13,477 nt of DNA, taken from an uncultured Actinomycetes bacterium. GTDB taxonomy: Bacteria > Actinomycetota > Actinomycetes > Nanopelagicales > Nanopelagicaceae. Under the pieces are notes generated by a model. It was not told the origin of the DNA. It searched no databases and was given only the letters and a program-made list of their open reading frames with translations. Below, piece after piece: positions 1 to 7,840 of this stretch. Where the stretch lies: NCBI GenBank assembly GCA_903901905.1, contig CAIUSQ010000090.1, positions 1-13,477 on the forward strand. Direction: 5' to 3'. Positions within the stretch are counted from its first letter, which is position 1. Each line of letters opens with the position of its first letter. The translations under genes were made by a program, and so were the position numbers.

Positions 1-567
1 AAAAATGTTCCATATGCAGTTGCAATTATTGCTGAGCAGATGGTTCCATTGTTTGAACAAGCTTATCCAGAAGCACAAATTCGACTTGTTATTGATAAAG
101 TCTTAGCGCTTTCGGCGCAACAAGGAATTGGTGAGGCACCTGTTGAACAGATTGAACCTGAAGAAGAAGAAGAGGCGATGATGGCTTTAGAGTCAGGAAA
201 CTATGCCTTGGCAGAGGCAGCATACAAAAAATGGTTAGCTAGAAAGCCAAATGAAAGTTTGGCAAAACTTGGCTTGGCACAGACTCAACTTTTGATTAGA
301 ACAGAGGGCCTCGATCTCAATATAGTTGTTGAGGAATCAGAAAAATCTCCACAAGATATTGATCTACAACTAAAAGCTGCAGATATAGAAATTGTTAATG
401 GAGGTGTCGAAGCCGCCTTCTCAAGGTTATTAACTTTGATTAAAACTTGTACCGGTGATGACAAAAACAAGGTAAAGACACACTTACTTAATCTATTTGC
501 ATTGGTGGATCAAGGAGATCCGCGGTTAATTTCTGCTAGAAAAGAATTAGCGAGCTCAATCTTTTAA
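1..567 (+). CDS. Thioredoxin/TPR co-chaperone-like protein (YbbN/CnoX type), 5' truncated
   Basis: The reading frame is open from base 1 (KNVPYAVAIIAEQ precedes the first visible Met at 40), so the gene begins outside the window; 188 codons plus TAA are visible. The first visible part, with PYAVAII and a following AYPEAQIRLVIDKVL segment, resembles the end of a thioredoxin fold and the linker helix of actinobacterial YbbN-like proteins. An acidic linker (EPEEEEEA) follows, then an alpha-helical region with TPR-like repeats (GNYALAEAAYKKWLARKPNE and the next two helices), matching the C-terminal TPR_20 half of that family. Such proteins are cytosolic co-chaperones or redox-linked holdases in other bacteria; the role here is inferred. 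The CxxC region, if there is one, lies upstream of the window, so redox activity cannot be judged. It ends 9 bp before the convergent aceE stop, with an AT-rich palindrome between them. Confidence 0.8.
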   Translation, partial: KNVPYAVAIIAEQMVPLFEQAYPEAQIRLVIDKVLALSAQQGIGEAPVEQIEPEEEEEAMMALESGNYALAEAAYKKWLARKPNESLAKLGLAQTQLLIRTEGLDLNIVVEESEKSPQDIDLQLKAADIEIVNGGVEAAFSRLLTLIKTCTGDDKNKVKTHLLNLFALVDQGDPRLISARKELASSIF

Positions 568-577
568 TTTAAAAGAT
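559..577. terminator. AT-rich inverted repeat between convergent genes
   Basis: ATCTTTTAA and TTAAAAGAT are perfect 9-bp arms around a single central T. The repeat overlaps the stop codons of both converging genes, and GATC-AACCT-GATC follows at 575-587. On either strand it gives A/T-rich runs, so it could act as a weak bidirectional terminator. The stem has only one C-G pair per arm, so a stable intrinsic hairpin is doubtful. Confidence 0.35.
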
Positions 578-3297
578 CAACCTGATCCTTCAGTATTTCC
601 AGCATCTGCCGCTGTCACATCGTGAATCTTGTATTTAGCCATAGCCTTTGTTAAGACGCTCTTTTTGATTTTCCCTGATTCGACTAGCTGTTGCAGAACA
701 GCCACTGCAATCGATTCGGCATCAACTTTAAAGTGACGGCGTAAGGCCCCTCTAGTATCTGATAATCCAAAACCATCTGTCCCTAATGAGTAGAAAGGCT
801 GCTCTATCCACGGAGAGATTTGATCTTGCACAGCGCGCATGTAGTCACTGACGGCAACTACCGGTCCCTTTGCATCTGCAAGTTTTGTAGTTACATATGC
901 ATGGCGCTGATCATTAGGGTTCAACAAATTATGTCGATCAGTAACAAGTCCATCACGGCGAAGTTCATTCCAAGATGTCACAGACCAAACAGAGGCTCTA
1001 ACGCCCCAATCATCGTTTAGAAGTTGTTGCGCCTTTAAGGCCCAGTTAACTCCAACCCCTGATGCCAAAATCTGCGCACTCTTTTTGCGAGACTTCTTTG
1101 CAGGTGAATACAAATACATACCCTTGAGCAGACCTGCAACATCTAAATTCTCTGGTTCGGAAGGTTGAATATAAGGCTCGTTATAGACAGTTAGATAGTA
1201 GAAAATATTTTCACTATTCTCACCATACATTCTCCGAAGACCATCTTTAACAATGTGTGCTAGCTCGAATGCATATGCTGGATCGTAAGCAACAACTGCA
1301 GGATTTGTTGCTGCAAGCAATAACGAATGACCATCTTCGTGCTGCAAACCTTCACCATTGAGTGTCGTACGACCTGCCGTTGCACCAATTACAAACCCAC
1401 GAACAAGTTGGTCTGCAGCTGCCCAGAAACCATCACCTGTTCGCTGGAAACCAAACATTGAGTAAAAAATATACATTGGAATCATTGGTTCATCATGAGT
1501 TGAGTACGAAGAACCAACTGCTGTAAAGGATGCGACAGAGCCAGCCTCATTGATTCCTTCATGCAAAATAACACCAGAGGTTGATTCCTTATACGAGAGC
1601 ATAAGTTCACGATCTACTGCTGTGTACTTTTGTCCGTGAGGTGAATAAATTTTCAGAGAAGGAAATAAAGAATCCAAACCAAATGTGCGGGCCTCATCAG
1701 GAATAATTGGAACTATTCGAGAACCCAACCCCGGATCCTTAACTAGATCTTTTAGCATTCGAACAAATGCCATAGTCGTTGCAATTTCTTGATGTCCTGA
1801 ACCTCGTTTTGCAGATTCATAGACGCTCTCATCTGGAAGAGTCAGTGGACGCGATTTTGAGCGACGGCGCGGAATAGAACCACCAAGCTCTGCTCGTCGC
1901 TCTGTAACATACTTTGCTTCAGGTGAGTCCGGTGCAGGCAAGTAGTACGGTGGCAAATACTTATCTAACTTCGAATCTGGAATATCTAAATGCAAAGTAT
2001 CTCTAAACATTTGAATGTCTTCTAGAGTCATCTTCTTCATTTGATGCGTGGAGTTGCGACCTTCAAAGTGAGAACCGAGTGTCCAGCCCTTAACAGTTTT
2101 TGCCAAAATAACTGTAGGACGACCATTCTTTTGAGTTGCAGCTGTATATGCGGCAAATAGTTTTCGATAGTCGTGGCCACCTCGTTTGAGGTTCCAAATC
2201 TGATCATCACTCCAGTCGGCAACTAATGCAGCCGTGCGTGGATCTTTTCCAAAGAAATGCTCACGCACATACTTTCCTGATTCGGCCTTAAATGTTTGAT
2301 AATCACCATCGAGAGTCTCGTTCATGATTTTCACGAGAGCACCTTCTCGATCTTTTGCTAGAAGAGGATCCCAACCTCGTCCCCAAACAACTTTAATTAC
2401 ATTCCAGCCAGCGCCACCAAAAATCGCTTCCAGTTCTTGAATGATTTTTCCATTACCTCGTACTGGTCCATCAAGGCGTTGTAAATTACAGTTGACTACA
2501 AAAGTTAAGTTATCTAATTTCTCTCGAGTCGCAAGTCCTATTGCACCCAAAGTATCGACTTCATCTACTTCGCCATCACCCAGGAATGCCCAAACATTTT
2601 GATCACTCGTATCTTTAATTCCACGGTTATGTAGATAGCGGTTATAGCGTGCTTGATAAATTGCATTGAGTGGACCAATTCCCATAGACACAGTTGGGAA
2701 CTGCCAAAACTCTGGCATTAACCGTGGGTGAGGATATGAAGAGAGTCCACCTCCAGGATGTGAAAGTTCTTGACGGAAACCATCTAATTGATTTTCAGTA
2801 AGTCGTCCCTCTAAAAATGCTCGTGCATACATTCCAGGGCTTGCATGTCCCTGGAAGAAAATCTGATCTCCACCACCGGCATGATCTTGCCCGCGGAAAA
2901 AGTGGTTAAAGCCAACTTCATACAATGCAGCAGAGGATGCATACGTTGAAATATGTCCACCAACACCAACTCCTGGACGTTGTGCTCGGTGAACCAACAT
3001 TGCAGCGTTCCAGCGATTTATTCGGCGAATTTTGCGTTCTAAATCTTCATCACCTGGAAAGGGTGCTTCATGTTCTGGTGAAATAGTGTTGATGTAATCA
3101 GATGTGCGAAGGGCTGAGATTCCAACATTTTGCTCGCGTGCATGTTGCAAAAGATTTAGCATTAAGTAGCGCGCACGAACGGGGCCTGCGGCTTTTAATG
3201 CCGCGTCAAAGGATGCACGCCATTCGGCAGACTCAGAGGGATCGGTATCAACTAGCTGGTCGATATTGAGATCAGGCGCCTCGAAGTTTTCGCTCAT
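577..3297 (-). CDS. aceE: Pyruvate dehydrogenase E1 component, homodimeric type (AceE)
   Basis: This is the thiamine-diphosphate-dependent E1 subunit that decarboxylates pyruvate and acetylates the lipoyl groups of E2 in the cytosolic pyruvate dehydrogenase complex. The 906-residue length matches the single-chain E1 family (about 890-900). The N-terminal part holds [22 protein letters not shown] (115-134 region); the ThDP/Mg2+ motif begins at GDGE (240-243, D241) and ends in NCNLQRLDG (N271, Q273). The same residues in E. coli AceE are offset by 11. The later HEGINEAGS and GFGLSDTR segments are also typical. I chose ATG at 3297 (MSENFEAPD) over an in-frame ATG at 3360 because the extra 21 residues do not look like the family and a promoter-like hexamer sits just before 3297. 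No aceF or lpd gene is in the window, as is usual for actinobacteria where E1 stands alone. Confidence 0.97.
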   Translation of the reverse strand: MSENFEAPDLNIDQLVDTDPSESAEWRASFDAALKAAGPVRARYLMLNLLQHAREQNVGISALRTSDYINTISPEHEAPFPGDEDLERKIRRINRWNAAMLVHRAQRPGVGVGGHISTYASSAALYEVGFNHFFRGQDHAGGGDQIFFQGHASPGMYARAFLEGRLTENQLDGFRQELSHPGGGLSSYPHPRLMPEFWQFPTVSMGIGPLNAIYQARYNRYLHNRGIKDTSDQNVWAFLGDGEVDEVDTLGAIGLATREKLDNLTFVVNCNLQRLDGPVRGNGKIIQELEAIFGGAGWNVIKVVWGRGWDPLLAKDREGALVKIMNETLDGDYQTFKAESGKYVREHFFGKDPRTAALVADWSDDQIWNLKRGGHDYRKLFAAYTAATQKNGRPTVILAKTVKGWTLGSHFEGRNSTHQMKKMTLEDIQMFRDTLHLDIPDSKLDKYLPPYYLPAPDSPEAKYVTERRAELGGSIPRRRSKSRPLTLPDESVYESAKRGSGHQEIATTMAFVRMLKDLVKDPGLGSRIVPIIPDEARTFGLDSLFPSLKIYSPHGQKYTAVDRELMLSYKESTSGVILHEGINEAGSVASFTAVGSSYSTHDEPMIPMYIFYSMFGFQRTGDGFWAAADQLVRGFVIGATAGRTTLNGEGLQHEDGHSLLLAATNPAVVAYDPAYAFELAHIVKDGLRRMYGENSENIFYYLTVYNEPYIQPSEPENLDVAGLLKGMYLYSPAKKSRKKSAQILASGVGVNWALKAQQLLNDDWGVRASVWSVTSWNELRRDGLVTDRHNLLNPNDQRHAYVTTKLADAKGPVVAVSDYMRAVQDQISPWIEQPFYSLGTDGFGLSDTRGALRRHFKVDAESIAVAVLQQLVESGKIKKSVLTKAMAKYKIHDVTAADAGNTEGSG

Positions 3298-3333
3298 GTG
3301 CCTATTCTCGCGTGTAATGGCCTGTAAGTGGAA
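3298..3333 (-). promoter_or_regulatory. Candidate leaderless promoter of aceE
   Basis: On the minus strand a -10-like GAGAAT (3309-3304) is separated from the chosen ATG by exactly 6 nt (AGGCAC), and a weak -35-like TTCCAC lies 18 bp further up. No Shine-Dalgarno sequence precedes the ATG. The 11-mer ACGCGAGAATA containing this hexamer recurs in front of tldD (minus strand, around 13338-13347). Confidence 0.4.
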
Positions 3334-3368
3334 ATTGAACGGGCCCAAAAATTGAACCAATTTACCTC

Positions 3369-3403
3369 TTGCGCATCTTGGGCCGATTGTGTGGACTTAT
3401 CCC
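3369..3403 (+). promoter_or_regulatory. Candidate leaderless promoter of the DUF3052 gene
   Basis: TTGCGC (3369-3374), a 17-bp spacer and TGGACT (3392-3397) are followed by 6 nt and then GTG at 3404. The -10 hexamer is imperfect (G instead of A at position 2), but TGGACT-TATCCC-GTG closely resembles TAGACT-TTATCC-ATG in front of the gabT-like gene. It lies back to back with the aceE promoter. Confidence 0.4.
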
Positions 3404-3796
3404 GTGCCAACACGGATGGGATTAGCCAAAGGAGACCTTGTACTGGAGGTCGGCTTCGATAGTGATTGTGATTCCACACTTCGAGACGAGATTCGCACAG
3501 TTATTGAAACTGAGTTTATTGAAAACACCACAACCGATGTCGTAGATGCTGTGATCATTTGGTGGCGTGATGGCGATGGTGATTTAGTTGATGAACTCAT
3601 GGATGCAATCACATATCTGGCCGAGAACGGATCCATCTGGATTTTAACGCCAAAAGTTGGTCGAGATGGACATGTAGAGCCAAGTGATATTCAAGATGCT
3701 GCACCAGTTACTGGTCTAAGTCAGACATCGACTATTGCGCTCGCAAAAGATTGGACCGCAACACGTCTAGTGGCACGTAAGTCGCTCAAGCGCTAA
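3404..3796 (+). CDS. DUF3052 family protein
   Basis: This is a small protein of about 130 residues, matching the actinobacterial DUF3052 family (Rv2239c-like), whose biochemical function is not established as far as I know. Recognisable segments are LVLEVGFDSDCDSTLRDEI near the start, the acidic VVDAVIIWWRDGDGDLVDEL core, the GSIWILTPKVGRDGHVEPSDI segment and the C-terminal DWTATRLVARKS. No signal peptide or membrane segment is seen. The start is uncertain: GTG 3389, GTG 3404 and ATG 3416 are all in frame. I prefer GTG 3404 because a TTGCGC/TGGACT pair is well spaced for a leaderless transcript there. It sits between aceE (divergent) and ahpE (9 bp downstream), the order I recall for mycobacteria, so co-function with carbon or redox metabolism is possible but unproven. 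Confidence 0.88.
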   Translation: MPTRMGLAKGDLVLEVGFDSDCDSTLRDEIRTVIETEFIENTTTDVVDAVIIWWRDGDGDLVDELMDAITYLAENGSIWILTPKVGRDGHVEPSDIQDAAPVTGLSQTSTIALAKDWTATRLVARKSLKR

Positions 3797-3805
3797 GTTT
3801 GTCCA
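3771..3805 (+). promoter_or_regulatory. Candidate leaderless promoter of ahpE inside the upstream stop codon
   Basis: TAAGTT (3794-3799) fits TANNNT and includes the TAA stop of the DUF3052 gene; 6 nt (TGTCCA) then separate it from the ahpE ATG. The -35 region (TGGCAC, 3771-3776, 17-bp spacer) is weak. There is no Shine-Dalgarno sequence in the 9-bp gap, so either coupled re-initiation or leaderless translation would be needed. Confidence 0.4.
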
Positions 3806-4261
3806 ATGACATTATCAATTGGACAAGCAGCTCCTGATTTCGAAGTTCCAAATCAGCACGGGGAAAAAGTTACCCTTTCATCTTTTAAAGGCAAGAAGAA
3901 CGTGCTACTCATGTTCTACCCATTTTCATTTACGGGAACATGCACCGGCGAGCTGTGTGCACTTCGTGATGACCTTTCATCTTTCCAAAACGATGATTTA
4001 CAGGTGATCACTATTTCTTGTGATTCACCATATGTGCAACGCGTATTTGCTGAAAAAGAGGGATATGAGTTTCCAGTTCTTTCAGATTTCTGGCCACACG
4101 GCGCAGTTGCAAAAACTTACGGAGTCTTTGAAGAATCAAAAGGTTGCGCACTTCGAGGAAGTTTCTTGATCGACAAAGAAGGCATATTGCGATGGGAAGT
4201 AAAAAATGGTTGGGCAGCGCGTGAGAACGCTGATTACAAGGCAGCCATCGCAAATTTGTAA
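3806..4261 (+). CDS. ahpE: AhpE-like thiol peroxiredoxin
   Basis: This 151-residue thioredoxin-fold peroxidase should reduce hydrogen peroxide, organic peroxides or peroxynitrite in the cytosol. The active-site segment is YPFSFTGTCTGELC, giving the catalytic triad P39, T43 and peroxidatic C46; R117 in the CALRGSFLID segment fits the conserved active-site arginine. Length matches AhpE (about 153). Mycobacterial AhpE is a 1-Cys enzyme, but here C51 lies five residues after C46, the same spacing as the peroxidatic and resolving cysteines of BCP/PrxQ proteins. C72 and C114 are also present. The enzyme could therefore recycle through an internal disulfide; this is inference. Annotation as a BCP-like peroxiredoxin is the alternative. 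The gene follows the DUF3052 gene by 9 bp and is followed by a tRNA gene. Confidence 0.93.
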   Translation: MTLSIGQAAPDFEVPNQHGEKVTLSSFKGKKNVLLMFYPFSFTGTCTGELCALRDDLSSFQNDDLQVITISCDSPYVQRVFAEKEGYEFPVLSDFWPHGAVAKTYGVFEESKGCALRGSFLIDKEGILRWEVKNGWAARENADYKAAIANL

Positions 4262-4292
4262 GCACGATTTAGTAGTTTGCGGGCTCGTAAGT

Positions 4293-4298
4293 TAAGAT
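4293..4298 (+). promoter_or_regulatory. Candidate -10 element of the tRNA-Val gene
   Basis: TAAGAT lies 16 bp before the mature tRNA 5' end, a normal distance for a short precursor leader. The -35 region (TTAGTA, 18 bp upstream) is a poor match, so the call rests on the -10 hexamer and its position. Confidence 0.35.
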
Positions 4299-4314
4299 TC
4301 GAACCTGCAATACC

Positions 4315-4386
4315 GGGTGGCTAGCTCAGTGGTAGAGCGCCTCGTTTACACCGAGGATGTCGGGGGTTCGAAACCCTCGCCGCCCA
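4315..4386 (+). tRNA. tRNA-Val (anticodon UAC)
   Basis: A complete cloverleaf can be folded by hand. The acceptor arms are GGGTGGC and GCCGCCC with one G-U pair; the D arm is GCTC-AGTGGTA-GAGC; the anticodon stem is CCTCG/CGAGG with loop TTTACAC, giving anticodon TAC for valine GUA/GUG codons; a 5-nt variable loop (ATGTC) and T arm GGGGG-TTCGAAA-CCCTC follow. The discriminator is A at 4386. CCA is not encoded (CG follows), so the 3' end must be added by tRNA nucleotidyltransferase. No second tRNA is adjacent. Confidence 0.97.
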
Positions 4387-4394
4387 CGTTTAAC

Positions 4395-4408
4395 TGGAGA
4401 TATCTCCA
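4395..4408. repeat. Perfect 14-bp palindrome downstream of tRNA-Val
   Basis: TGGAGATATCTCCA is its own reverse complement and starts 8 bp after the tRNA. As RNA it would form a 5-bp stem with an ATAT loop. No T-run follows, so it is not a standard intrinsic terminator; a 3' processing signal or a protein-binding palindrome is possible. The rest of the 4387-4508 gap holds only the promoter described next. Confidence 0.4.
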
Positions 4409-4441
4409 ACATCAGGATTCAAAGCCCATCTTCATTTACTT

Positions 4442-4470
4442 TTGGTTTTAACTCACCCCTAACCTAAACT
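4442..4470 (+). promoter_or_regulatory. Candidate promoter of the zinc-ribbon/RNase HI unit
   Basis: TTGGTT (4442-4447) and TAAACT (4465-4470) are separated by 17 bp. The predicted start near 4477 gives a leader of about 30 nt that contains the purine-rich GGTGGGGGT (4492-4500) before the ATG at 4509, so this gene appears to be led and ribosome-site dependent. Confidence 0.5.
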
Positions 4471-4508
4471 GTCACAATACAAATCAATTACGGTGGGGGT
4501 AAAAGAAG

Positions 4509-5237
4509 ATGAAAGCGACTCCCAGCGACCAACGCTCAATTTTAGATGTTGCTAGATTTGATCAGCAGAGCAATTCATTGAGTCATAAGGCATCAACACT
4601 TCCTGAGCTATTAGAAATATCTAATACAACCACCAAATTTGATAACGCACGCGATCTTCGAATCGCTGCTGAAACAGAGTTAAGTGATGTAAAGCGCGAA
4701 CTTCTACGCGCTGAAGCAGATGTTGAGCAAGTTGTTTCCAGAATTACCCGAGATGAGGCTCGTCTCAGTGGTGGCTCTGCATCGCCAAAAGAGTTAGAAC
4801 AACTACAGCATGAAGTTGGAACCCTGGGTACACGCAGGGCAGAGTTAGAAGAAGTTGAACTCGAAATCATGATGAGAGTGGATTCGATTCAGGCGAGTAT
4901 TACAAAACTTTCACAAGAAGGCGATGAGCTCGCCGCAGTGATTGCAGATTTAGAGATTCGTAAAGAAAATGCAATGGCCGCCATTAACTCAGAGCTGGAA
5001 AGTATTGCACGTGATCGCTCAAAAACAGTGAGCGCCATAGAAAAAGGATTAGTAGATCTCTACGAGAAGCTGCGAGCAGACTCTGGTGGGCCAGGTGCTG
5101 CAGCATTAGTTGCTGGCGCTTGCTCTGGATGTAACCTTTCAATTAACGCTGTTGAGATAAAGCGATTAGCGGATTTAGCCGAAGATGAAGTTGTTCGTTG
5201 CGAAGAGTGTCGATGCATTTTGGTGCGTGGGGTTTAG
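4509..5237 (+). CDS. Coiled-coil protein with C-terminal C4 zinc ribbon
   Basis: This 242-residue protein is mostly a long charged alpha-helical coiled coil (about residues 35-190, rich in E, R, L and A heptads) ending in a four-cysteine zinc ribbon: C205-x2-C208 (CSGC) and C231-x2-C234 (CEEC), with an extra C236. This matches the actinobacterial zf-RING_7/C4 zinc-ribbon family (Rv2229c-like), proposed elsewhere to act in nucleic-acid contexts; its exact role is unknown. It lacks a signal peptide and membrane segments, so it should be cytosolic. The ATG at 4509 is preceded by a G-rich ribosome site. Its TAG stop is 2 bp before the GTG of the RNase HI fusion gene, so the two are probably translated as a coupled pair. 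The Nif3-like gene I expect next to it in mycobacteria is absent here; tRNA-Val lies upstream instead. Confidence 0.92.
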   Translation: MKATPSDQRSILDVARFDQQSNSLSHKASTLPELLEISNTTTKFDNARDLRIAAETELSDVKRELLRAEADVEQVVSRITRDEARLSGGSASPKELEQLQHEVGTLGTRRAELEEVELEIMMRVDSIQASITKLSQEGDELAAVIADLEIRKENAMAAINSELESIARDRSKTVSAIEKGLVDLYEKLRADSGGPGAAALVAGACSGCNLSINAVEIKRLADLAEDEVVRCEECRCILVRGV

Positions 5238-5239
5238 AA

Positions 5240-6322
5240 GTGGCCAGACATTTCACGTTAACTGCAGACGGTGGCTCACGAGGTAATCCAGGACCTGCCG
5301 GATATGGATCAGTCATAACAGAAAATGGAAAAATAGTTGCAGAGCTCTATGACTTTATTGGCATTGCCACCAACAATGTCGCTGAATACGCTGGATTGAT
5401 TGCGGGCTTAACTGCAATTCACGAGATAGACCCAACTGCAACTATTGATGTAAAGATGGATAGCAAATTAGTTGTAGAGCAAATGTCTGGGCGCTGGCAG
5501 ATTAAACATGCTGATATGCGCATCATGGCGCAAGATGCAAGAGCGGCACATAACCCTTCACAAGTGAGTTATACCTGGATTCCGCGTGATGAAAACTCAC
5601 ATGCAGATCGTCTAGCAAACAAAGCACTAGACCGACAATCAGGTGGGGGAGAAGTTGTTTATCACCAACAAAATTTTTTAACAGAGCGCTTGCTTACAAC
5701 AGAAAAAGCAACGACTATATTTTTTATTCGACATGGCGAAACTGTTTTAACTCCCTTTAAGAAGTTTTCAGGCGATGGCCCGCTGAATCCAGAATTGACC
5801 CACATCGGCTTAGAGCAAGCAGAAAAAGTTGCTAGAGCTGTTGCCGATTTAAATCCAGAAGTAATTATCTCTTCTCCACTACGTAGAACTACACAAACCG
5901 CTGAGGCACTTTCTCGAATAACAGGAGTACCGATTAACTTTGAAGAAGCCTGGATCGAGTGTTCTTTTGGTATCTGGGATGGCATGTCAATTGAAGAAGT
6001 AAAAGAAAAGTATCCCGCTGACTATCAGGCGTGGGTCTCCTCAACCGCATTTGCACCACCAGAGGGTGAGTCATATGACAGCGTTGCCCAGAGAATTGAT
6101 TTTGCTTTAGATAAAATTGTTAGTGAATATCCAGGCCAGCGAGTTGCAGTAGTCACTCATAATGGAACCATTAAATCTGCTGTAAAAAATGTGATCGGTG
6201 CACCGGCTGAATCGATTTTTCACATTGATGTTTCACCATCCTCAATCACAACTGTTTCGATCTGGCCAAGTGATGGTTTACGTGCGCTCAGAACATTAAA
6301 TGAGCAGAGCCACCTTCGTTAA
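5240..6322 (+). CDS. Bifunctional RNase HI / histidine phosphatase fusion
   Basis: This 360-residue protein joins two enzymes. Residues 1-130 form an RNase HI domain with the full DEDD set: D10 (ADGGSRGNPGP), E49 (NNVAEY), D74 (MDSKLVVEQMSGRW) and D123 (HADRLAN); it should cut RNA in RNA-DNA hybrids. After a short linker, residues 158-355 form a histidine phosphatase (phosphoglycerate mutase/CobC-like) domain with RHGE (H165), SSPLRRTTQTA and the late VTHNGTIKS histidine. In M. tuberculosis Rv2228c the second domain has alpha-ribazole phosphatase activity (cobalamin pathway); whether that holds here is unknown, since no cobalamin genes are in the window. I chose GTG 5240 over ATG 5198 because it places the DGGS motif nine residues in, as in homologues, and avoids a 40-bp overlap. 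The convergent decarboxylase ends 12 bp downstream. Confidence 0.95.
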   Translation: MARHFTLTADGGSRGNPGPAGYGSVITENGKIVAELYDFIGIATNNVAEYAGLIAGLTAIHEIDPTATIDVKMDSKLVVEQMSGRWQIKHADMRIMAQDARAAHNPSQVSYTWIPRDENSHADRLANKALDRQSGGGEVVYHQQNFLTERLLTTEKATTIFFIRHGETVLTPFKKFSGDGPLNPELTHIGLEQAEKVARAVADLNPEVIISSPLRRTTQTAEALSRITGVPINFEEAWIECSFGIWDGMSIEEVKEKYPADYQAWVSSTAFAPPEGESYDSVAQRIDFALDKIVSEYPGQRVAVVTHNGTIKSAVKNVIGAPAESIFHIDVSPSSITTVSIWPSDGLRALRTLNEQSHLR

Positions 6323-6334
6323 AAAGAAGAAGAT

Positions 6335-7774
6335 TTAAACCCTTTTAGTTACGCGAAAAGTCTGAAGTGTTGGATCACTTGCATATGCAATTCGAACACC
6401 AGCTTTTTTGCTAGTAGCAAGACCATCGACAATCTGTTTAGTCAACTCTTCACCCGGTGCAACAACTGCGACACCTGGTGGGTAGGGAGCGATTAAATCC
6501 GCGCTCACTCGCCCGACAGCATCTGCCGCTTTCACGAATTCAGTTTCGGCAAAGTATGCATCTCTAATCGACATTTCAACCTTTGGGACAATCGACCAAC
6601 TGAGCGCTGTTTGAGTTTGGCGGGGATTAGAGCGCAATTTTTCTAGAATTGGAATTAGTTTTGATGCAACTTCATCAAAATCCCCAGAACCATCTGCCAA
6701 TGTGGCTAGAAAAACAATCGTGTCTTGATCTGCCATTTCAACTCTGATTTTTTGCTTTTCTAACTCACTTTCGACTTCAACTCCTGAAAGACCAAGAAGA
6801 TTGGCCCTAAGAACTATTTTTGCTGGATCAAAACGGCCCTTTGGAAAATCAGATGCGTTAAGAAACACAGGTACTCCACATGCTTTCTCAATCTTGTCTT
6901 TAAATGAGTCGACTAGGTGAACTAAATTTCCGGTTAGCTCTTCTCCACGTGTTTGTAAAAGTGCCCGGCATCCATCAATTGAGGCAAGAGGTGCACCCGC
7001 CGGGGATGTGGTGTGAGTTGTTTCAAAGCTCTGTTCGATCCGATCAAGGTTTAACAATGTGCCCTGGGCCAAAAGCAATGCAGAAGCACTATAACCGGGC
7101 AAAGTTTTATGCACACTAGTTATTAGAGCATCTGCGCCCATTTGCAATGCATGTTGCGGCAGATTTGAATTAAAGCCAAAGTGAGCTCCCCATGCAGCAT
7201 CCACAATTACAGGAATTGCGTGAGCATGTGCTTTTGCTATCAAACTTTCAAGTTCTGACAGCGTGCCTAAATAGCTTGGCTCTGTTAGCAACAGTGCGAT
7301 TGGTTTTTGATCAAGGATTTTTTCGAGTTCATTTACTGGTATCCCCATTGGCACACCCGTTTTTGCATCAATCTCTGGTGTTAACCAAATTGGCTCTAAT
7401 CCAGTTAAAACTAATGCGCTAAGGACTGATCGGTGGGCAGTTCTTGTTACCGCAATTTTCTCGCCGGGTTTGCCTAACGCCAAAATAATCGCTTGGTTAG
7501 CATGTGTAGAACCACCAGTTGAAAATCTTGCATAGTCAGCGCCCCATAACTTTGCGGCTAGTGCTTCAGCTTTCTTGAGAACTCCTTGTGTCAGTTTTAT
7601 CGCATCTAGACCACCATATAAAGGTGTATCGCTATCAACGACTGCTCCCAAGCCTGCATCTAGTCGAGAGGCTTTCTGTTTATGCCCCGGAATCGTAAAG
7701 GCTGTGCGACTGCTCTCAAAGTAGGAAAGATAAGCATCTAATAACGGTGCGCTATCTCTTAACTTTGAGTTCAT
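6335..7774 (-). CDS. Orn/Lys/Arg decarboxylase family PLP enzyme
   Basis: This 479-residue protein is a fold-type I PLP decarboxylase of the short form (like Bacillus SpeA/YaaO, about 480-490 residues) that lacks the N-terminal wing domain of the large E. coli enzymes. The early FTIPGHKQ segment (26-33), STGGSTHANQA (85-95), the AHRSV segment with H114, D192 in VDAAWGAHFG and the PLP lysine K223 in SVHKTLPG are all family hallmarks. It should decarboxylate arginine, ornithine or lysine to agmatine, putrescine or cadaverine in the cytosol; the sequence alone does not fix the substrate. The C-terminal part includes the usual PYPPGVAVVAPGE segment. The gene is divergent from a GabT-like aminotransferase with only 78 bp between the start codons, suggesting shared control of an amine pathway. 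Confidence 0.92.
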   Translation of the reverse strand: MNSKLRDSAPLLDAYLSYFESSRTAFTIPGHKQKASRLDAGLGAVVDSDTPLYGGLDAIKLTQGVLKKAEALAAKLWGADYARFSTGGSTHANQAIILALGKPGEKIAVTRTAHRSVLSALVLTGLEPIWLTPEIDAKTGVPMGIPVNELEKILDQKPIALLLTEPSYLGTLSELESLIAKAHAHAIPVIVDAAWGAHFGFNSNLPQHALQMGADALITSVHKTLPGYSASALLLAQGTLLNLDRIEQSFETTHTTSPAGAPLASIDGCRALLQTRGEELTGNLVHLVDSFKDKIEKACGVPVFLNASDFPKGRFDPAKIVLRANLLGLSGVEVESELEKQKIRVEMADQDTIVFLATLADGSGDFDEVASKLIPILEKLRSNPRQTQTALSWSIVPKVEMSIRDAYFAETEFVKAADAVGRVSADLIAPYPPGVAVVAPGEELTKQIVDGLATSKKAGVRIAYASDPTLQTFRVTKRV

Positions 7775-7809
7775 GAAGTAAGCCTAACTTCTCGCCCTTA
7801 AACTGGGAA
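7775..7809 (-). promoter_or_regulatory. Candidate leaderless promoter of the decarboxylase gene
   Basis: On the minus strand TTCCCA (7809-7804), a 17-bp spacer and TAGGCT (7786-7781) are followed by 6 nt (TACTTC) and the ATG. The -10 fits TANNNT and no Shine-Dalgarno sequence is present in the last 6 nt, so transcription probably starts at or next to the ATG. Confidence 0.5.
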
Positions 7810-7840
7810 ATGTTCGGCCTAAAAACTCAGAAATAGGCCT

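Noticed and set aside
3298..3360. N-terminal extension of AceE to an ATG at 3360
   Set aside because: The extra 21 residues do not resemble AceE N-termini and would overlap the divergent promoter region.
5198..5239. Upstream ATG start for the RNase HI fusion
   Set aside because: It would overlap the zinc-ribbon gene by 40 bp and add 14 residues before the DGGS motif that homologues lack; the GTG at 5240 fits family length.
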